Source: Owenia fusiformis
Lineage: Eukaryota; Annelida; Polychaeta; Sabellida; Oweniidae
NCBI GenBank assembly: GCA_903813345.2
Contig: CAIIXF020000003.1
Coordinates: 30,333,248-30,397,247, forward strand
Reading direction: 5' to 3'
DNA: 64,000 nucleotides
Shown here: positions 60,475 through 64,000 of the stretch, piece by piece
Numbering within the stretch: the first letter of the stretch is position 1
How the letters are laid out: every line of letters begins with the position of its first letter
Notes under the pieces: generated by a model
Database searches by the model: none
What the model was told of the DNA's origin: nothing
The model's input: the letters and a program-made list of their open reading frames with translations, nothing else
Program-made: the position numbers and the translations under genes

Positions 60475-61570
60475 ATACAAAGCATTTTTATCGCACCTGT
60501 GCTGTATTGTAAATTTAATACCTACTTCCAACTAAAGGATATAGGTATCGATATGGTGAACTGAATTCAACAATGTTTTCTCTTAAACCAATTATTGAAA
60601 ACATTTTGTAAAAAACATGGTCCTTTATGTAATGTTGACTGATTGGCAATAATTTAATGCAAAAATTATTTATATATATTTTTTATAACTGTTTTTGTTA
60701 ACATTGTTTGTTTTTTAGTGCAATTGTTTTTTGTTCCTTTCTAACAATTCTTGAGAATGAAATGAAATATCTTTCCGAACCTTGTTGGAACAAAATAGCA
60801 TATACAACATTTTCTTAGACCTCTCAATATCACAGGGAACGCCTCCGTCCTTCTGTAATAACTCAAATACTGTTGGCCCGATTTTGTTCATATTTTGTAC
60901 ACATATACCCTATGGGGATAGAAGTTCTGCTCAAAAGCTGATTTTCACAATGGTCACTCATTTAAAAATGGCAGCCATTTTAGTGACGATTTTACAGTAG
61001 TTTAGGTGCAATATGTAAAGCTGTTATAGCAATATGTTTTAAATGTAAAAAAATATATAGGACATTAATAAAGCTAGAAATGTAGATATGAAAGAAGCAC
61101 ATGGCAGCCATCTTGAAAAGCCATCTTGCTACAGTGCCAGCCATGGCTGTTTGATGGGATTTGCTACGCTTTGGCGTTGCTGTTGTCTTGTTATACAAAG
61201 GAAATTTTGGTTGATTTTACAAAAAATATGCAAAAACCTAAAACAAAACCCCCCAAAATAGATAAAAATTAAGATAAACCTTTTATTTCATCAACAAGAT
61301 ACTTTTTTAAAATCAACCAAACTTTCCTTTGTACACTTACAATATTGAGAGACCTAAACACGTTGTGTTTATGTCGTTTTGTTCCAACGAGGTTTGGATA
61401 GATGTTTCATTTCATTCCGAACATATGATACATTGTACCAAGAAAAAAAGAAGATGACCATTAAATTGACGATGTGTAAAATTTTCAGAATGTTTTGATG
61501 ACTGGCTTAAGAGAAACGCTTGTTCAAAAAGTTCACCATATCGATACCACTCCTTTGAATATACAAAGCA
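60475..61570. repeat. large foldback: inverted dispersed repeats around a CCTCCGTCC module
   Basis: Left arm (about 60475-60830) and right arm (about 61295-61570) are inverted copies of the repeat at 4503-4830; outer ends TTGAATATACAAAGCA appear at both edges. The centre (60838-61195) repeats the module of the 58.3-kb element (CTGTTGGCCCGATTTTGTTC, TTTTAGTGACGATTTTACAG, GATTTGCTACGCTTTGGCGT). Confidence 0.6.
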
Positions 61571-61610
61571 CATACATGAGCATATGTTTTTTAACTAATA
61601 GGTAACTAAC

Positions 61611-62415
61611 TACAGGGTGTCTCAAAAAATGTACCCAAAAGTATATCAACAGTACAGCTAAACCAATCAATATATCAAACATCTCTTTGGGTGTTGGCCT
61701 TATGTTGTTCTAGGTCTTTTGGCTTGGGATAAGCTTAAAAATAATCCTTCAAATTGCCCCAGAGAAAGAAGTTCGACAATGAAGACGACAGAACAATCAC
61801 AGAGAACCAGGTCAATTATCATCAAATGATTTAGAAGTTGATAATGGAGTTCCATCTTCCAGAGTCAGGAGACTGATTGATATCCAAATGAGAACACAGT
61901 AGTCTGAAAAAGATTGAGCCCCCCCCCCCCCCCACGTACATGCAGCAAGGGTCACACAAGAATTCCCATGAAAGCAGTTTTTTTAAATGTCTGATCTCTC
62001 TGAATAAAGACATTGTGGGAGCCTCTCTATTCAACAGATTTGACACCCCAGACCTTTTCTCAGGGGTAACTTGAAAAACCATATTTATGCTAATCCCTAG
62101 CCAAGAGACTTAGAACAACTTAACGCCACCATCTTAAAATAAATTCAAAACATTCCACCAGAAACTTTATGAAATATGATCGACAATGTAGCAGTAAGGA
62201 TGCAGGCTGTCATCGAAATATGAGGAGGTTAAACACATGGTATAAAAAGGGTTAAATCATTAAAAAGGCAAGACTGAACTAAAAATTTAGTATTTGGGGG
62301 AAAACCAAGATGTTTTACCTAAATGACCATGCAAAAAATATCTGAAAATACAGTATTGATTGGTTTATCTTTGCTGTTGATATGCTTTTGGGTACATTTT
62401 TTGAGACACCCTATA
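61611..62415 (+). mobile_element. decayed Tc1/mariner-superfamily element, 801 bp
   Basis: TA at 61611-61612, then CAGGGTGTCTCAAAAAATGT; the right end is the inverse of TAGGGTGTCTCAAAAAATGT, followed by TA at 62414-62415. The ends match for about 60 bp. On the plus strand around 62060-62240 a stop-ridden frame still shows LKNHIYANP... and later ...GCRLSSKYEE, resembling the C-terminal part of transposases with GYLKDxVY and RRLQACIE blocks. Confidence 0.7.
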
Positions 62416-62639
62416 TACTACTAATATTGCTGGGATATATGAACATATACTGTAACAATATTCACTAATAATATATAAGCTTCTATTCGCAAATCCAAAT
62501 AACGGCTTCCGGCTACCAAATTAATTAATTTTCATACAATAACCATCATTTTTATGTCACCACCAAAAAGTGGTGACATATTGTGGTGGTCTCTGGTTTT
62601 TTTATGGCGGTTGTGATCGGTGGTTGACAATCCACGTCT

Positions 62640-63795
62640 GTAACAAATTCTTACAACTTCCAATAACTTAACAAATACTGATTTTAATTTTTTTCAAAAT
62701 CATCTACATGTTTCCAGAAGTTCAAATCTGACTGTATATTTCAGATTTGACCTTTAATGACCTTTTCAAGGTCAAAAAAGGTCAAAAAGGTATTTTTTCA
62801 ACTTGCTTCAAATTGACCAATTTTTTTTCAAATCATCTTCAAGTTACCAGAGAGGTACATCGATATATTGAGTTGTAGAACTTGGAAGATATTTAGAATA
62901 TTTGCATTTTTGAAGAATGGGGCAGTATGATTTCCTAATTTGCAGTTTGTGTCATATACTCTTATAAATTGTTTTTGCAAGCGATGAATTTTATTAAGAG
63001 AAGATGGACGTACATTACCCCAGACAATAAGATTGTAGTTCAAATATGAATAGATTAAGGAGTAATAAATACTTTTTAAACTCTTTTTGTCAAGTATGTG
63101 TTTGACTCCATGAATAAGACCCAAAGTTTTTGAAATCTTTGTCTCAACATAGTTAATGTGGGCTTTCCATGATAAGTTTTCATCAATAAGTGTTCCAAGG
63201 AAATTACGGACAGATTTTCTTTCAAGTTAGACATTATTCATTATGATATTGACTTTAGTATAATCTATATCTTTTTGAGCAGTCTTGAATATAATTGCTT
63301 CAAATTGACCAATTCTTTTTTTCAAATCATCTACAAGTTATCAGAAGTTGAAAATCTGATTTTAGATTTGAGATTTAAACTTCAATGACCTTCTTAAGTT
63401 CAAAAAAGGTCAAAAAGGTATTTTTCAACTTACTTCAAATTGATCAATTTTTTTCAAAATCATGTACAAGTTATAAGAAGTTCAAATCTGACTTTCAGTT
63501 TGAGATTTGACCAATTTCTTTCAATCTACAAGTTCTCAACAGTTCAAATCTGACTATAGATTTGACCTTCAATGACTTCTCAAGGTAAAAAGAGATTTGA
63601 TTTTTTCAAAATCATCTACAAGTTCTCAGAAGTTCAAATCTGACTTTAAATTTGAGATTCCACCTTCAATCACCTTCTTAGGGTCAACAGTCAACACAGG
63701 TCAACAAAGGTATATTTACAACTTGCTTCAAATTGACCAATTTATCTTTTCAAAATCATCTACAAGTTCTCAGAAATTCAAATCTGACTAAGATT
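62640..63795. repeat. ~150-bp AT-rich tandem repeats split by a LINE fragment
   Basis: Unit words: GCTTCAAATTGACCAATTTT, TCAAAATCATCTACAAGTT, CAGAAGTTCAAATCTGACT, TTTGACCTTCAATGACC and AAGGTCAAAAA. One unit lies before 62850 and about three after 63295. The unit is flanked by GTGGTGACAT near 62570 and 63823. Confidence 0.75.
62828..63300 (-). pseudogene. LINE reverse transcriptase C-terminal fragment
   Basis: Minus strand: IFKTAQKDIDYTKVNI, a stop near 63227, then RNFLGTLIDENLSWKAHI, VETKISKTLGLIHGVK, SIYYSLIYSYLNYNLIVWG and LNKIHRLQKQFIRV. This is the linker after the RT palm in CR1/jockey-like LINEs (YLGV-D-LSW-HI, YSLIYPYLTYG-VWG). The rest of the element is missing. Different from the LINE at 12-16 kb. 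Confidence 0.75.
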
Positions 63796-64000
63796 GAACT
63801 CATAATATTGTTAGCAACTTGGTGGTGACATTTTTCATGTTAATGCCTTGTAATATTGAAGTTGTTAAAACACGACTTTTTATGCCACTGTAAGGCTCGA
63901 TTAACTCGGTTGAATTAGCGAACAGATCGTAGATTTACTTGCTGCTAAATAGGCAGATTAATCCGTTACTTAGGCGAGCGATTAGGTAAGACGCCAGAGG
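63796..64000. other. end of window, unassigned
   Basis: Starts with GGTGGTGACATTTTTCATGTTAATGCCTT, which resembles 23088-23114 and 48693-48720 (GTGGTGACATTTTGCATGTTAATGCCTTG) and so is a dispersed repeat edge. The last 110 bp is less AT-rich and not recognised. Confidence 0.35.

Noticed and set aside
62556-63840. GTGGTGACAT motifs as a regulatory element
   Set aside because: The same words occur near 23.1 and 48.7 kb in unrelated contexts, so a dispersed repeat is more likely.
63895-64000. tRNA or tRNA-derived SINE at the window end
   Set aside because: No convincing A and B boxes or cloverleaf could be traced by eye.

Overview
This is a 64 kb, AT-rich piece of an animal nuclear genome: spliced genes with GT-AG introns, a LINE, mariner- and piggyBac-type elements, MITEs and many minisatellites. 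Only two host genes are visible. One is a CLC-7-like chloride/proton exchanger. The other is a receptor guanylate cyclase with a NIT (nitrate/nitrite-sensing type) ectodomain, a class I associate with invertebrates such as molluscs, annelids and cnidarians. The repeat landscape also fits a marine invertebrate, perhaps a lophotrochozoan such as a bivalve. That assignment is an inference; no species-diagnostic gene is present.

Layout. 1-19.7 kb has no certain host exon (one candidate 10-codon exon at 3111-3140). It holds a piggyBac-like element (215-908), several hairpin elements (6.1-8.7 kb), MITEs, a nearly intact LINE on the minus strand (about 12.1-15.85 kb) and an intron-bearing mariner-like transposase remnant (15.95-16.79 kb). 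From 19.7 to 56.3 kb the plus strand carries the CLC-7-like gene in at least 23 exons, all joining in frame. Its exon 2 to exon 3 intron (22349-38181) contains, on the opposite strand, the whole six-exon NIT guanylate cyclase gene (34705-28576). 56.3-64 kb is the 3' flank, made mostly of repeats: a second piggyBac-like element (58269-59535), a decayed transposase element with mariner-type ends (61613-62413), foldback structures and a LINE fragment inside a tandem repeat.

Main observation. Tandem duplications repeatedly cross exon-intron boundaries in both genes. CLC exon V's 3' end and donor are amplified into about 18 copies of an 86-bp unit. CLC exon I's end and donor are duplicated, with a MITE inside the second copy. 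CLC exon J's acceptor and start are multiplied. The cyclase exon 4 acceptor and start exist in four copies. Cyclase exon 3 has two in-frame donors 36 nt apart, separated by a repeat of the RxGLHxG catalytic-domain segment. The CLC CBS1 region also has two alternative, phase-compatible versions, and there is an in-frame 7-codon microexon. These can be tested with RNA data.
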